Source of the DNA: CADEED01 sp020442965 | Lineage (GTDB): Bacteria; Pseudomonadota; Gammaproteobacteria; Steroidobacterales; Steroidobacteraceae | Assembly (NCBI GenBank): GCA_041395525.1 | Contig: JAWLAH010000001.1 | Location: forward strand, 124,001-188,000 | Reading direction: 5' to 3' | Length of the DNA stretch: 64,000 nt | Shown here: positions 41,178-50,375 of the stretch, piece by piece | Position numbering within the stretch: the first letter of the stretch is position 1 | How the letters are laid out: every line of letters begins with the position of its first letter | The notes under the pieces: generated by a model | Told to the model about the DNA's origin: nothing | What the model saw: only the letters and a program-made list of their open reading frames with translations | Database searches by the model: none | Position numbers and translations under genes: made by a program

Positions 41178-41780
41178 ATGAATCGATCTGCGAGTACGCC
41201 GCGCCTGCGCGCTACACAGCTTCTTTTTCTGGTGCTGCTGCTAGCCAGCGCATTCGTTGGTACAGTCGACCTCTCGCCGGCAGTCGATCTGCTGCTGCGT
41301 CTCACCGCTTTGCTGTTGGTGGCAGCAGCGTGCCTGGGGCGCATCTGGTGCTCGGCCTTCATCGCGGGGCAGAAGGACGTTGCACTGGTGCAAACCGGAC
41401 CATATTCGATCCTGCGGCATCCGCTGTACGCACTGTCGTTTATTGCAGCCTGCGGCCTCGCGCTCGCCACGCGCAGCGCCGTGCTCGCTCTGGTTGCCAT
41501 CGTTGCCGTCAGCTTGCTGCTGGCGAGCGCCGCGCGCGCGGAGGAACGCATGCTGGCACAGCGCTTTGCCTCCGACTGGCCGGCATACAGTGCTGCGACG
41601 CCGCGGTGGTGGCCGCGGTTCGGACACTACCATCTGCCGCAGCGCGTGACCCTGCCGCCGAGCGTCTTTTGGAAGGCCTTTCTGGACGCCGGCGCTATGC
41701 TGCTGCTGTTCGTGCTGATCGATGCCGCCGCCACTTTACGAATTGCTGGCCTGACGCCCAAGTTGTTGGCGCTACCATGA
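41178..41780 (+). CDS. Membrane methyltransferase-like protein (ICMT/PEMT type)
   Basis: A 200-residue inner-membrane protein with about five spans. The signature TGPYSILRHPLYALSF at about 74-89 matches the SAM-binding GPY-x-x-RHP-x-Y motif of isoprenylcysteine carboxyl methyltransferase and phospholipid methyltransferase relatives, and EERMLAQRF follows, also typical. The true substrate of bacterial members is mostly unknown; lipids or isoprenoids are candidates. The stop overlaps the ATG of the following TPR gene, so they form a unit that runs into the LplT-PlsC gene. That lipid context supports a membrane-lipid role. Confidence 0.82.
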   Translation: MNRSASTPRLRATQLLFLVLLLASAFVGTVDLSPAVDLLLRLTALLLVAAACLGRIWCSAFIAGQKDVALVQTGPYSILRHPLYALSFIAACGLALATRSAVLALVAIVAVSLLLASAARAEERMLAQRFASDWPAYSAATPRWWPRFGHYHLPQRVTLPPSVFWKAFLDAGAMLLLFVLIDAAATLRIAGLTPKLLALP

Positions 41781-42322
41781 GACGTTCATTGTTGTCATGT
41801 CGCTGGATCCTGCAGAACCGCCGCATCGCGTTCGGGCGGAGCGTCGTGCTACCGATTCTCGTCTATCTGCTCGCCATGCCAACGTTCGCCGAACCGCCGC
41901 CAAGCTCCACGGTGTTTGGTAGTCGCAATCCGCAATTGGTGGAAGGCTCGCAGGCAATGCTTGCCGGTCGCTACGATGTTGGCATACGACTGACGCTCGA
42001 GGGCTTGCAGGACACCGACGATCCGCGTGATGCGGCCGCTGGCCATTCGAATCTATGCGCCGGCTACGCAAGTTTGAAACGCTGGCAGGAAGCCTTGCAG
42101 CATTGCGATCGTTCGCTTGAATTGGATGCCGATAACTGGCGCACCTATAACAACCGAGCCGCGGTGAACCTCGGCCTTGGGCATCTCGATCAGGCGCTGC
42201 GAGATATCGAGGCCGGGCTCGCCCTTGCGCCGCAATCGTCGACGCTGAAGCTGAGCCGCGAAATCGTCGAGCAGCACCGCCGCGTCAAACGTAGTCGCGA
42301 CCGCAGAGCAATCAAGGCCTAA
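41777..42322 (+). CDS. Exported TPR protein
   Basis: A 181-residue exported protein. A hydrophobic signal segment ends LAMPTFA at about 38. Three TPR-like units follow, with SNLCAGYASLKRWQEALQHCDRSLELD and TYNNRAAVNLGLGHLDQALRDIEAGLAL the clearest; the first is less regular. The basic C-terminus reads VKRSRDRRAIKA. Its ATG overlaps the stop of the methyltransferase-like gene and it ends two bases before the LplT-PlsC gene, so the three are co-transcribed. A periplasmic adaptor role is likely; no partner is identifiable. Confidence 0.85.
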   Translation: MRRSLLSCRWILQNRRIAFGRSVVLPILVYLLAMPTFAEPPPSSTVFGSRNPQLVEGSQAMLAGRYDVGIRLTLEGLQDTDDPRDAAAGHSNLCAGYASLKRWQEALQHCDRSLELDADNWRTYNNRAAVNLGLGHLDQALRDIEAGLALAPQSSTLKLSREIVEQHRRVKRSRDRRAIKA

Positions 42323-42324
42323 CA

Positions 42325-44247
42325 ATGGACACCGGCTACGCCGAATCGCCGCACCCGGCGGCCGCCCGCTCGCAGTTTGCGCTATTGCGCTCGCGGCGCT
42401 TCCTGCCGCTCTTTCTCACGCAATTCCTCGGCGCATTCAATGACAACGTGTTTCGCAATGCGCTGGTCGTCTCGATCGCGTATGGCGCAACCGCCACGGC
42501 CGCTGCCGACGACAGCGGCTCGCTGCTGACCAACATCGCGCAAGCGCTGTTTATTCTGCCGTTCTTCATGTTCTCGGCACTCGCCGGCCAGCTCGCCGAC
42601 AAGTATGAAAAGGCGTTTCTCATTCGTCATATCAAGCTCGCCGAAGTCGTCCTGATGGCGGGGGCTGCGCTGGCATTCTGGCTGGGCAGCGTACCTTTTC
42701 TACTGGTGATCATGTTTCTTCTCGGTGCGCAGGCGACCGCCTTTGGCCCGCTCAAGTACTCCGTGATGCCACAGCATCTGCACGAGACGGAACTGGTCGG
42801 CGGCAACGCACTGATCGACAGCGCTACCTTTCTGGCCATTCTCATCGGCACGATCGCGGGCGGCCTCATCGCAGCGGCCGGCGAAATGGGTCGGCATCTG
42901 GCTGCCGCTGTCGTGGTGGTCGTCGCGCTACTCGGTTGGTTCGCCTCGCGCGCCATACCGCCGGCGGCGGCCACCGCACCGGCGCTCAGAGTACGCCTCA
43001 ACCCGATTCCGGCGACCTGGGACCTGATCCGACTCGCAGCGGCGAATCGCACGATCTTCCTGTCTATTCTCGGAATCTCCTGGTTCTGGCTGGTGGGCGC
43101 ACTCTTGCTGGCGCAATTGCCCGTATACGCACGCAGCGTACTGGCAGGTGATGAGTCTGTTTACATCCTGCTGTTGGCGGGGTTTTCCATCGGCATGGCA
43201 TTAGGCTCGCTCGCCTGCGAGAAGCTCTCGGGCCACAAGATTGAAATTGGCATCGTGCCGCTCGGTTCGATCGGTATTTCGTGGTTCGTGCTCGATTTGT
43301 ACTTTTCCCAACCCGTGGCTGCGCTCGGCAATTTGATCAGCTGGCAGGCCTTTCTCGCGTCGGGACGCGGTTGGCGCGTCGTCATCGATTGCGTTCTGAT
43401 CGGCGTGTCCGGCGGCCTATTCATCGTGCCGCTCTACGCACTCGTCCTGCAGCGCAGTGCCGCCCAGGAGCGCGCACGCATCATCGCCTGCAACAACGTC
43501 TTGAACTCCGCGTTCATGGTCGCGGCGTCGGTCGGTGCGATCGTGTGGCTCAGCCTCGGACTAACGATTCCGCAGTTGTTCATCTTTGCGGCCGTCTTGA
43601 ATGTTGACGTGGCAATTTACATTTACACGCTCGTGCCAGAGTTCTTGATGCGGTTCCTCACATGGGTACTCATCAACGTGCTCTATCGCATTCGCACGCG
43701 TGGCCTCGAGAACATCCCGGACACCGGCCCCGCACTGCTCGTCTGCAATCATGTGAGTCTCATGGATGCACTCATCATCGGCGGCAGCGTGCGCCGGCCA
43801 GTGCGCTTTGTCATGGATCACCGCATTTTTCGCACGCCGGTGCTGAGCTTTATCTTCCGCACTGCGCGCGCTATCCCAATCGCTCCGGCCCACGAGAATG
43901 CCCAGCTGCTCGATGAAGCGTATCGTCGTATCGACCAGGAGCTGGCCGACGATGAAATCGTGTGCATTTTTCCGGAGGGCAAACTGACGACGACCGGTGA
44001 GCTGAATGAGTTTCGCAAAGGCATCGAACGGGTGCTGGCGCAGCGCGCCGTCCCGGTGGTGCCGATGGCGCTGCGCGGACTATGGGGCAGCTTCTTCAGC
44101 CGCCGCTCCGGTGCCGCGATGAGTCGTTGGCCGCGTCGTTTCTGGTCGCGCATCGAGTTGGTGGCAGGAACGCCGGTGGAGCCTGCGGCGGCGTCGGCCG
44201 CTTCGTTGCAGACAGAGGTAGCAGCGCTGCGCGGCACGTGGCCATGA
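42325..44247 (+). CDS. Lysophospholipid transporter-acyltransferase fusion (LplT-PlsC type)
   Basis: A 640-residue inner-membrane protein with two parts. Residues 1-415 are a twelve-span MFS carrier like LplT, opening FLPLFLTQFLGAFNDNVFRNALV, the LplT signature. Residues ~430-640 are a PlsC acyltransferase with the HX4D motif in CNHVSLMDALIIGG and the FPEGKLTTTGEL block. E. coli splits these functions between LplT and Aas. Such a fusion would bring lysophospholipid across the inner membrane and re-acylate it, recycling lipids damaged by phospholipases. An outer-membrane patatin gene lies only one kilobase downstream. The Aas acyl-ACP synthetase domain is missing. Its stop overlaps the next gene by four bases. 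Confidence 0.93.
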   Translation: MDTGYAESPHPAAARSQFALLRSRRFLPLFLTQFLGAFNDNVFRNALVVSIAYGATATAAADDSGSLLTNIAQALFILPFFMFSALAGQLADKYEKAFLIRHIKLAEVVLMAGAALAFWLGSVPFLLVIMFLLGAQATAFGPLKYSVMPQHLHETELVGGNALIDSATFLAILIGTIAGGLIAAAGEMGRHLAAAVVVVVALLGWFASRAIPPAAATAPALRVRLNPIPATWDLIRLAAANRTIFLSILGISWFWLVGALLLAQLPVYARSVLAGDESVYILLLAGFSIGMALGSLACEKLSGHKIEIGIVPLGSIGISWFVLDLYFSQPVAALGNLISWQAFLASGRGWRVVIDCVLIGVSGGLFIVPLYALVLQRSAAQERARIIACNNVLNSAFMVAASVGAIVWLSLGLTIPQLFIFAAVLNVDVAIYIYTLVPEFLMRFLTWVLINVLYRIRTRGLENIPDTGPALLVCNHVSLMDALIIGGSVRRPVRFVMDHRIFRTPVLSFIFRTARAIPIAPAHENAQLLDEAYRRIDQELADDEIVCIFPEGKLTTTGELNEFRKGIERVLAQRAVPVVPMALRGLWGSFFSRRSGAAMSRWPRRFWSRIELVAGTPVEPAAASAASLQTEVAALRGTWP

Positions 44248-44930
44248 CTGCGCCGCGCCTGCTGAAACGCGATCTGTTCGGCACGGTGACATTGCATGGT
44301 TGCGCAGGCCAGTGCAGCGACGACGTTCGCAGCGACCACGTCGTTCCCACCGACGTGTTCATTCGCCGCGATACGCGCGCGGCGCGCTGGTGGCTGCGGT
44401 CGCTCGCGCGCGCGCTCGCACGCCGCGAGGCACGTGCGCTCACGCGACTCGCCACGATTCCGGGCGTGCCACGACTGCATGCCTTCGACGGCCACCGACT
44501 CGACCGTGAATGGTTGCCGGGCGAACCGATGCAGGTGGGCCGCCCGCGCGACCGCGCATACTACCGCAGCGCCCTGCTACTGATACGGCGCCTGCACGCC
44601 AGGCGTGTCGTCCACAATGATCTCGCCAAAGAACCGAACTGGCTCGTCACCTCGGCAGGGCCGGCACTCGTCGACTTTCAGTTAGCCTGGACCGTGCGAC
44701 GGCGGGGCCGCTTGTTTCGTGCATTAGCGCACGATGATTTGCGGCACATGCTGAAACACAAGCGTACCTACCTGCCGGCGACACTAACGACGCGCGAACG
44801 GCGAATCCTGGCTACTCGCTCCTGGCCCGCGCGTATTTGGATGACCACCGGTAAGCGCGTGTATCTGCTGATAACGCGGCGCGTGTTACACTGGTCCGAT
44901 CGCGAGGGTGCCGGCGACCGTCAGCTCTAG
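44244..44930 (+). CDS. LPS kinase-like (RIO/WaaP fold) protein
   Basis: A 228-residue cytoplasmic kinase-like protein. The catalytic loop is HNDLAKEPNWL, with the usual Asp and Asn, as in lipopolysaccharide and RIO kinases. The metal-binding DFG position reads LVDFQLAW. VVPTDVFIRRDTRAARWW at the start resembles the short N-lobe of KdkA/WaaP enzymes. The C-terminus is rich in Arg and hydrophobic residues, possibly membrane-associated. ATG 44244 overlaps the acyltransferase stop by four bases. A role in phosphorylating lipid A core or another membrane glycolipid fits the lipid-linked operon. Confidence 0.8.
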   Translation: MTAPRLLKRDLFGTVTLHGCAGQCSDDVRSDHVVPTDVFIRRDTRAARWWLRSLARALARREARALTRLATIPGVPRLHAFDGHRLDREWLPGEPMQVGRPRDRAYYRSALLLIRRLHARRVVHNDLAKEPNWLVTSAGPALVDFQLAWTVRRRGRLFRALAHDDLRHMLKHKRTYLPATLTTRERRILATRSWPARIWMTTGKRVYLLITRRVLHWSDREGAGDRQL

Positions 44931-44940
44931 GGAAGCTTTC

Positions 44941-45207
44941 ATGCAGATCTATCACACACACAATTTACGCAAAGTCCCGCTGACAACACCCAAACCTTAC
45001 GGTATTCGCGTGAGTCTGTGGCCCGGCGACCCATTTCGGAAATTGCTTGGCGCCGACTGGAACCGCCTCCACTGGTACGCGAGCGGCGACGAAAGGGATC
45101 GCGCGCTCGCCGAAATGAGCCGTAAGCACGAGTACTCGCGCGCCGGTGATCGCCCCGCGCTGGCGTTCGAAAAGATCGAGCGACTCGATCAGAGCAAACG
45201 GCTATAG
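44941..45207 (+). CDS. Small protein of unknown function
   Basis: I do not recognise this 88-residue soluble protein. It reads PYGIRVSLWPGDPFRKLLGADW then HWYASGDERDRALAEMSRKHEYSRAGD, with clear alternating secondary structure and no signal peptide or membrane span. The start has GGAAG eight bases upstream. It is the last gene of the lipid operon, 10 bases after the kinase-like gene, and meets the patatin gene tail to tail. Confidence 0.78.
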   Translation: MQIYHTHNLRKVPLTTPKPYGIRVSLWPGDPFRKLLGADWNRLHWYASGDERDRALAEMSRKHEYSRAGDRPALAFEKIERLDQSKRL

Positions 45208-45217
45208 CACGTTCGCG

Positions 45218-47518
45218 CTAGAACGTCCTACCCAGAAACAGGTAGAACGCCGACTCGCCGCGCTCGCCGAAGCCACTGCCGATGTAGACGGGGCCGAGTA
45301 GCGTATCGAGACCGAGGAACAGGCTGCCATGTTTGCGAGTGTCGTCAAATCCCACGTCAGCGCGGCGCTGCCAGACGTTACCCACCTCGAGCGACGCGCC
45401 AAGATAGGCCGGTAGGTTGAGGATGCCCTCTCCGCCGCGGCCTATCTGCCTGAGGTACAGCGCGCGTGCGATGCCAAAGTGGCGGCCGCTCAGCGAGTCG
45501 CGCTGCAATCCTGAGAGATTCAAGAATCCTCCCAGCGGGAAATTCGACCGGACCTCCGTCGGGCCGGAATCCAGTCGTGTACCGCCGGATGTCCAGAGTA
45601 CCGCCGTATTGCGGCCAAAAGAGCGTGCACCCAGCCAATCGAACGTCGCAAAATCGGCCGTGGCGTCCGAGCCCAGGCTCTCGCGTTCGCCCCGCCACGC
45701 AAGCGACAGCGACTGGCCATTGCGCGGGAAGTTCACATTATCGAGCCGATCGTAGCGAAAACCCGCGAACACCTCGCTGCTATCGAACCTCGAGACTGGT
45801 TGAGTCTGATCGCCGATGCGCACGCGGGACGTGCCTTGTTCGCGCCGCAAGCCGACGCGTAGTTCGCCCCAGTTGCTGAACTCACGACCGAAATCGAGGC
45901 CGTAGTCGCCACTGCGCACTCGAAACTCCGCGACGCGCTCATTGTCCTGGACCACCGGCACGTTGCGGATACGAAACTCACCGTGCGGCATCATGAACCA
46001 GCGCGACTGATAGCCGACGGGCAAGTAAACCTCTGTGGACAAGCGCGGTGATTCCCCGATCTGAAAATCCACGACCCACTCGCCGCCCGCCTTGGTGATC
46101 TCCGACAGGGTTATGCGGGCTGCGGCATTGAATGACGTATCACCCTCGAAGTCGTCCTGCAGATTCAGCCCGAAGCGCAAATAGTTAGGACCCCAGGAAT
46201 TGCGTCGGGCGGTGAGTTCGAGGCCCAAGCGATCCGGTGGACCATCGGGAGCAGGCGCGATCTCGTAATCCAGCGTCTCGAGATTACCCTGGCCATATAG
46301 GCGCTCCACCGATTTCGATAGCTGTGACGCGTCCGCCGGTTTGCCCAGGTACGGTGAGAATAATTCTTCGAGCGGCTTGGCATATCGCTCGGAGCCTGGT
46401 GCGACGTCGACGAACTGGATCGTAGGTGGCGGCACGGAGCGCAGGCGCGCCCGTGCGGCCAGCCAGGCATCGTAGTCCGCTGGCGACTGTGTCAGCGCGA
46501 CGAGTCGCGGTATCGCAGCGCGTGCTGCGCCTTCGCCGCGGTCGATCACGCGCGCCAAGCGCGTGAAGTCGAACGACGAAAAGTCCGCCAAGTCCGGGGC
46601 GACCAGAATGTCGTCTGGTCCCAACAATTTTCTCTGCGTGGCGGCGTTCTTCTGCATCATGATCGCAATCATCTGATTGGAGATCGCGGCGACCGAATTG
46701 AGGTTCTCGCGCTGCTGCGGCACGAAGCCGACATCCACCACGATCACCACGTCGACGCCAAGTGACTGCACCACACCAATCGGCAGGTTGTCGGAGATTC
46801 CGCCGTCGACTAACAAGCGGCCGTCGATTTCCACCGGCGTGAAGACACCGGGCGCCGATAAGCTGGCGCGCATGGCGGTAGTCAGATCGCCGCTGCCGAG
46901 TGCCACCGTGTCGCCGCGCTCAAGGTCGGTCGCGACGGCCCGGAAGCGCGTCGGAAACTGGTCGAAGTCGCGTATCCGCGCGACGGGTAGCGTCAGTGCG
47001 CGCAGCGTTTGGTTGAGCTTCTGGCCCTGAATCAAGCCGCGCGGCACCAGGAACTCGCGCCCACGCAGGCCCAGCGGAAAATTGATGAGGAAATTCTGAT
47101 CCTCCAATTTGCGCCGAAAGCCAATAGCCGCACGCGGTGGTTTGTCCCGAAACGCATCTTCCCAATCGAGCGACTCCATCACGCGCTCGAGTTCATCGGC
47201 CGACATGCCGCTCGCGTAAAGCCCACCAACGACCGCACCCATGCTCGTTCCGGCGATCGCATCGATCGGAATTCTGAGCTGCTCGAGCACTTTGAGCACG
47301 CCGATGTGAGCGACACCCCGCGCCCCGCCGCCAGAGAGGACAAGACCAATTCGTGGTCGATGAGTGGTGGCCGTCGTCACGATCGATGTATTTTCTATGG
47401 CTGTCGGGATGGCAACCGCCGGCGACTGTCCACAAACAACCCCAGTACGAGCGAGCATGAGTACGAGGACCGCACCAGCGCAGGCCCGCAGCAATTTGTC
47501 GACCGTGGGTGACGTCAC
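45218..47518 (-). CDS. Patatin-like phospholipase with BamA-type barrel (PlpD type)
   Basis: A 766-residue outer-membrane autotransporter-like lipase (type Vd plan). The signal peptide covers about 1-33. The patatin domain has the oxyanion block GGGARGVAHIGVL, the catalytic Ser in AGTSMGAVVGG and the Asp in VDGGISDNLPIG. A POTRA-like linker follows near 360-430, then a surface-protein barrel of the BamA/ShlB group ending FYLFLGRTF. PlpD of Pseudomonas hydrolyses phospholipids. I place the start at GTG 47518, which gives a normal signal peptide. The longer reading from ATG 47563 or 47599 would overlap the divergent TonB receptor start. Confidence 0.87.
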   Translation of the reverse strand: MTSPTVDKLLRACAGAVLVLMLARTGVVCGQSPAVAIPTAIENTSIVTTATTHRPRIGLVLSGGGARGVAHIGVLKVLEQLRIPIDAIAGTSMGAVVGGLYASGMSADELERVMESLDWEDAFRDKPPRAAIGFRRKLEDQNFLINFPLGLRGREFLVPRGLIQGQKLNQTLRALTLPVARIRDFDQFPTRFRAVATDLERGDTVALGSGDLTTAMRASLSAPGVFTPVEIDGRLLVDGGISDNLPIGVVQSLGVDVVIVVDVGFVPQQRENLNSVAAISNQMIAIMMQKNAATQRKLLGPDDILVAPDLADFSSFDFTRLARVIDRGEGAARAAIPRLVALTQSPADYDAWLAARARLRSVPPPTIQFVDVAPGSERYAKPLEELFSPYLGKPADASQLSKSVERLYGQGNLETLDYEIAPAPDGPPDRLGLELTARRNSWGPNYLRFGLNLQDDFEGDTSFNAAARITLSEITKAGGEWVVDFQIGESPRLSTEVYLPVGYQSRWFMMPHGEFRIRNVPVVQDNERVAEFRVRSGDYGLDFGREFSNWGELRVGLRREQGTSRVRIGDQTQPVSRFDSSEVFAGFRYDRLDNVNFPRNGQSLSLAWRGERESLGSDATADFATFDWLGARSFGRNTAVLWTSGGTRLDSGPTEVRSNFPLGGFLNLSGLQRDSLSGRHFGIARALYLRQIGRGGEGILNLPAYLGASLEVGNVWQRRADVGFDDTRKHGSLFLGLDTLLGPVYIGSGFGERGESAFYLFLGRTF

Positions 47519-47561
47519 ACTCGCAGGATACCAGCCCCGATGAATGCGGTAGAGTTGTGCC

Positions 47562-49619
47562 ATGCATCGAATGATACTGGCAGCGACGGTCGCGGCCACA
47601 CTCGCAAGTGCCGCTCACGCGGAGGAAGTCGTGGTCACCGCGCGTCGCGGACCGACGACCCAGCTCGAGATCGCCGGCAGCATCAGCCGCCTCGACTCCG
47701 ACGCGCTGGCAGATCTCGGCGCGCGTCATCAAGCCGAGGCACTGAATCGCATCGCTGGCGTTGAGATTCAACGCGGTAGCGGCGCCGAGAGCCTGACCGC
47801 GATCCGCTCGCCGGTGCTCACAGGTCCCGGCGCCTGCGGCTCGTTCTTGTTCCTGGCAGACGGTGTCCCGGTGCGCCCCACGGGATTTTGCAACGTCAAC
47901 GGCTTGTTCGAGCTCAACTATGAACAGGCGGGCGCCATCGAGGTATTGCGGGGACCAGGTCCGATCGCCTATGGGGCCAACGCCGTGCACGGCATCGTCA
48001 ATGTGATTTCGCCCGATGTCGCGACGTTGCCCGCGGCCGCCGCGGGCGTACAGGTTGGCGCGGATGTTTTTCGCCGCGTAACCACTGTGCTCGGCACCCA
48101 GGTAGGCAATACGGCGTTAGGCCTATACGGCGTCGCAACGCATGACGGGGGCTTTCGGGCGGCTTCAGGTCTCGATGAAGCCAAGCTCAATCTGTCCCTC
48201 GCGCAGCCCTTGCGGGGCGGAACGCTCAGCGTGCGCGCCGCGGGCACGGTGCTCAACCAGGAAACGGCGGGCTTCATCCTTGGGTTCGATAGTTATCGCG
48301 ATTCGGCGCTCGCACGCTCCAACCCCAACCCCGAAGCCTTTCGCGATGCCTGGAGCAGTCGCCTAACGGCTAGCTACTCGCGTGAAGCCTGTCCTGGCTG
48401 TCGAGACTTGGGTTATGCGACAGTACGCAAATCCTGGATGCAGTTCCTGCAGCATTTCCTCATCGGCAAACCGCTCGAGACCAATGGCCAGACGAGTGCC
48501 GCTGCCGGCGTATCGGTCTCCCGTCCGATCGGGCGTCACCTGACCGGGACAATGGCCGCGGACTTTGACTGGGCCGATGTCGCCTTGGAACAGTATCAGC
48601 CGACGCCCGCCACGGACGGCACGCCAGCCGCGCGCGCGATCCGCCCGGTGGGCTTGCAATACGACTACCAGGTAAATGAGCAGACGGCGAGCGGCGCCGT
48701 GGCAGTCGACTGGCAAACGACCGACGCCCTGCGCTTGTCGCTGGGCGTGCGCGCCGATCGGACACGCTACGACTACGACAACCGCATGCGCGACGGCAGT
48801 ACCGACCAGAACGGCAACGCCTGTAGCCCAACTGGCTGTCTTTACTCGCGTCCGGCGGACCGACGCGACACGTTTACGAATATCTCGCCCAAGTTGGAAG
48901 CACATTGGCGCTGGACGCCCCAAACCGCAGTGTACGCGCTCGCCAACCGCGGCTTCCGACCGCCAGAGATGACAGAGCTCTATCGGCTGCAGCGCCAGCA
49001 GAACATCGCCGAACTCGACTCCGAGCGGTTGGATGCCATCGAGTTCGGCGTCAAACACGAGGACGAGAATCTTGCCGTGCGACTGGCGATCTATCGCATG
49101 CGCAAGGACCACGCGATCCTTCGCGATGCCAATGGATTCAACGTGAGCGATGGCCGTACCAGCCATCAAGGCGTCGAATACGAATTGCGCTGGGCCGCAA
49201 CGGAGCGCGTCGCACTCTCGGCCGCAGGCTCGCTCGCCCGCCAGCGGTACGAATTCAGTCGCGCGATCGAGGCAGGTGAGACGATCACCTCGGGCCGAGA
49301 TATCGACGGTGCGCCGCGCCAACTGCATTCGATGAGCCTCGACTGGCGCGTGCGCGACAACCTGCGCGGCGCAATCACGGCTCAGCATGTCGGCCGCTAT
49401 TTTCTCAACGCCGCTAACACCGCCACCTATCCGGGTCATACGGTCGTCAGCGGTCTGGTGACGTGGCGATGGGCGCCAGGCTGGCGAATGACGCTGCGCG
49501 GCGAGAACCTATTGGATCGCGCCTACGCCGACCGCGCGGACTTTGCGTTTGGCAACTATCGATATTTTCCCGCACGCGGGCGCAGCGCTTTTCTTTCGAT
49601 TGACTACGTCAGGCGGTAA
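47562..49619 (+). CDS. TonB-dependent outer-membrane receptor (Cys-rich extracellular loops)
   Basis: A 685-residue receptor. A short signal peptide ends SAAHA at about 20, directly followed by the TonB box-like EEVVVTARR. The plug has AEALNRIAGVEIQRGSGAES, then VLRGPGPIAYGANAVHGIVNVI. The barrel ends SAFLSIDYVRR, without a terminal Phe. Three Cys pairs stand out: GPGACGSFLFLADGVPVR..FCNVN in the plug, ACPGCRD near 278 and GNACSPTGC near 415. Cys pairs in loops can form disulfides or bind metal; import of a metal complex is possible but not shown. The start of the patatin gene lies 44 bases away on the other strand. Confidence 0.9.
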   Translation: MHRMILAATVAATLASAAHAEEVVVTARRGPTTQLEIAGSISRLDSDALADLGARHQAEALNRIAGVEIQRGSGAESLTAIRSPVLTGPGACGSFLFLADGVPVRPTGFCNVNGLFELNYEQAGAIEVLRGPGPIAYGANAVHGIVNVISPDVATLPAAAAGVQVGADVFRRVTTVLGTQVGNTALGLYGVATHDGGFRAASGLDEAKLNLSLAQPLRGGTLSVRAAGTVLNQETAGFILGFDSYRDSALARSNPNPEAFRDAWSSRLTASYSREACPGCRDLGYATVRKSWMQFLQHFLIGKPLETNGQTSAAAGVSVSRPIGRHLTGTMAADFDWADVALEQYQPTPATDGTPAARAIRPVGLQYDYQVNEQTASGAVAVDWQTTDALRLSLGVRADRTRYDYDNRMRDGSTDQNGNACSPTGCLYSRPADRRDTFTNISPKLEAHWRWTPQTAVYALANRGFRPPEMTELYRLQRQQNIAELDSERLDAIEFGVKHEDENLAVRLAIYRMRKDHAILRDANGFNVSDGRTSHQGVEYELRWAATERVALSAAGSLARQRYEFSRAIEAGETITSGRDIDGAPRQLHSMSLDWRVRDNLRGAITAQHVGRYFLNAANTATYPGHTVVSGLVTWRWAPGWRMTLRGENLLDRAYADRADFAFGNYRYFPARGRSAFLSIDYVRR

Positions 49620-49628
49620 GCTTGGCGC

Positions 49629-50375
49629 ATGGGCCTCGTTCTCTATCTGCTGTCGCTCGCCGTGTCAGTCGCCTTGATCGTCCATTGCTTCCGCACTGGC
49701 CGCAACACGCTGTGGATCATGGCGCTGATGTTTTTGCCGCTCGCCGGGGCGATCGCCTACGTCATCGTCGAGGTGCTGCCAGATCTGCGCCGTTCCCGCA
49801 CATTACGTAAAGCAACGCAGGGCATGCGACGCACGCTCGATCCGCAACGCGATCTGCGCGAGTTCAAGGGCGTCGCCAGTGTCTCGGGTGACGTGGCGAG
49901 CCGCCAGCGCTATGCCGATGAACTCGTTCGCCTCGGCCGCGCGCCCGAGGCGATCGAAGAGTATCGTCAATGCCTAACAGGTTTGTTCGAACACGATCCG
50001 AAGCTGTTGCAGGGCATGGCTCATGCCCAATTTGCGGCCGGCGACGCAGCGGGAGCCCGGCAGACACTCGATCGACTGATCCAGGAGAATCCGGATCACA
50101 AATCGCCGGATGGCCACCTGCTGTACGCGCGCGCCCTCGAAGCCGAGGGCAATGTTGACAAGGCGCTGGAAGAGTACCAGGTTCTCGCCGAATACTTCCC
50201 AGGTGCAGAAGCGGCGGTTCGTTACGCGCAGCTACTGAACAAGCACGGTCAGGGCGATACGGCCAAGCGAATTCTGACCGAAATCCTCGAGCGTGCACAG
50301 ATCGCTCCAGCTCACTACCGCAAGGCGCAACGCGACTGGCTCGATCTGGCCGAGCGCGAACTCAAACAAGCTTGA
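49629..50375 (+). CDS. Membrane-anchored TPR protein
   Basis: A 248-residue protein. Two membrane spans at about 2-18 and 26-47 (phospholipase_D-nuclease N-like membrane hairpin) are followed by a cytoplasmic TPR region: RYADELVRLGRAPEAIEEYRQCL, LLYARALEAEGNVDKALEEYQVLAEYF and RYAQLLNKHGQGDTAKRILTEILE. Such TPR proteins serve as membrane-bound adaptors. It starts 9 bases after the TonB receptor stop on the same strand, but the pairing may be chance. Its 3' end overlaps the polyphosphate kinase gene by 14 bases. Confidence 0.85.
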   Translation: MGLVLYLLSLAVSVALIVHCFRTGRNTLWIMALMFLPLAGAIAYVIVEVLPDLRRSRTLRKATQGMRRTLDPQRDLREFKGVASVSGDVASRQRYADELVRLGRAPEAIEEYRQCLTGLFEHDPKLLQGMAHAQFAAGDAAGARQTLDRLIQENPDHKSPDGHLLYARALEAEGNVDKALEEYQVLAEYFPGAEAAVRYAQLLNKHGQGDTAKRILTEILERAQIAPAHYRKAQRDWLDLAERELKQA

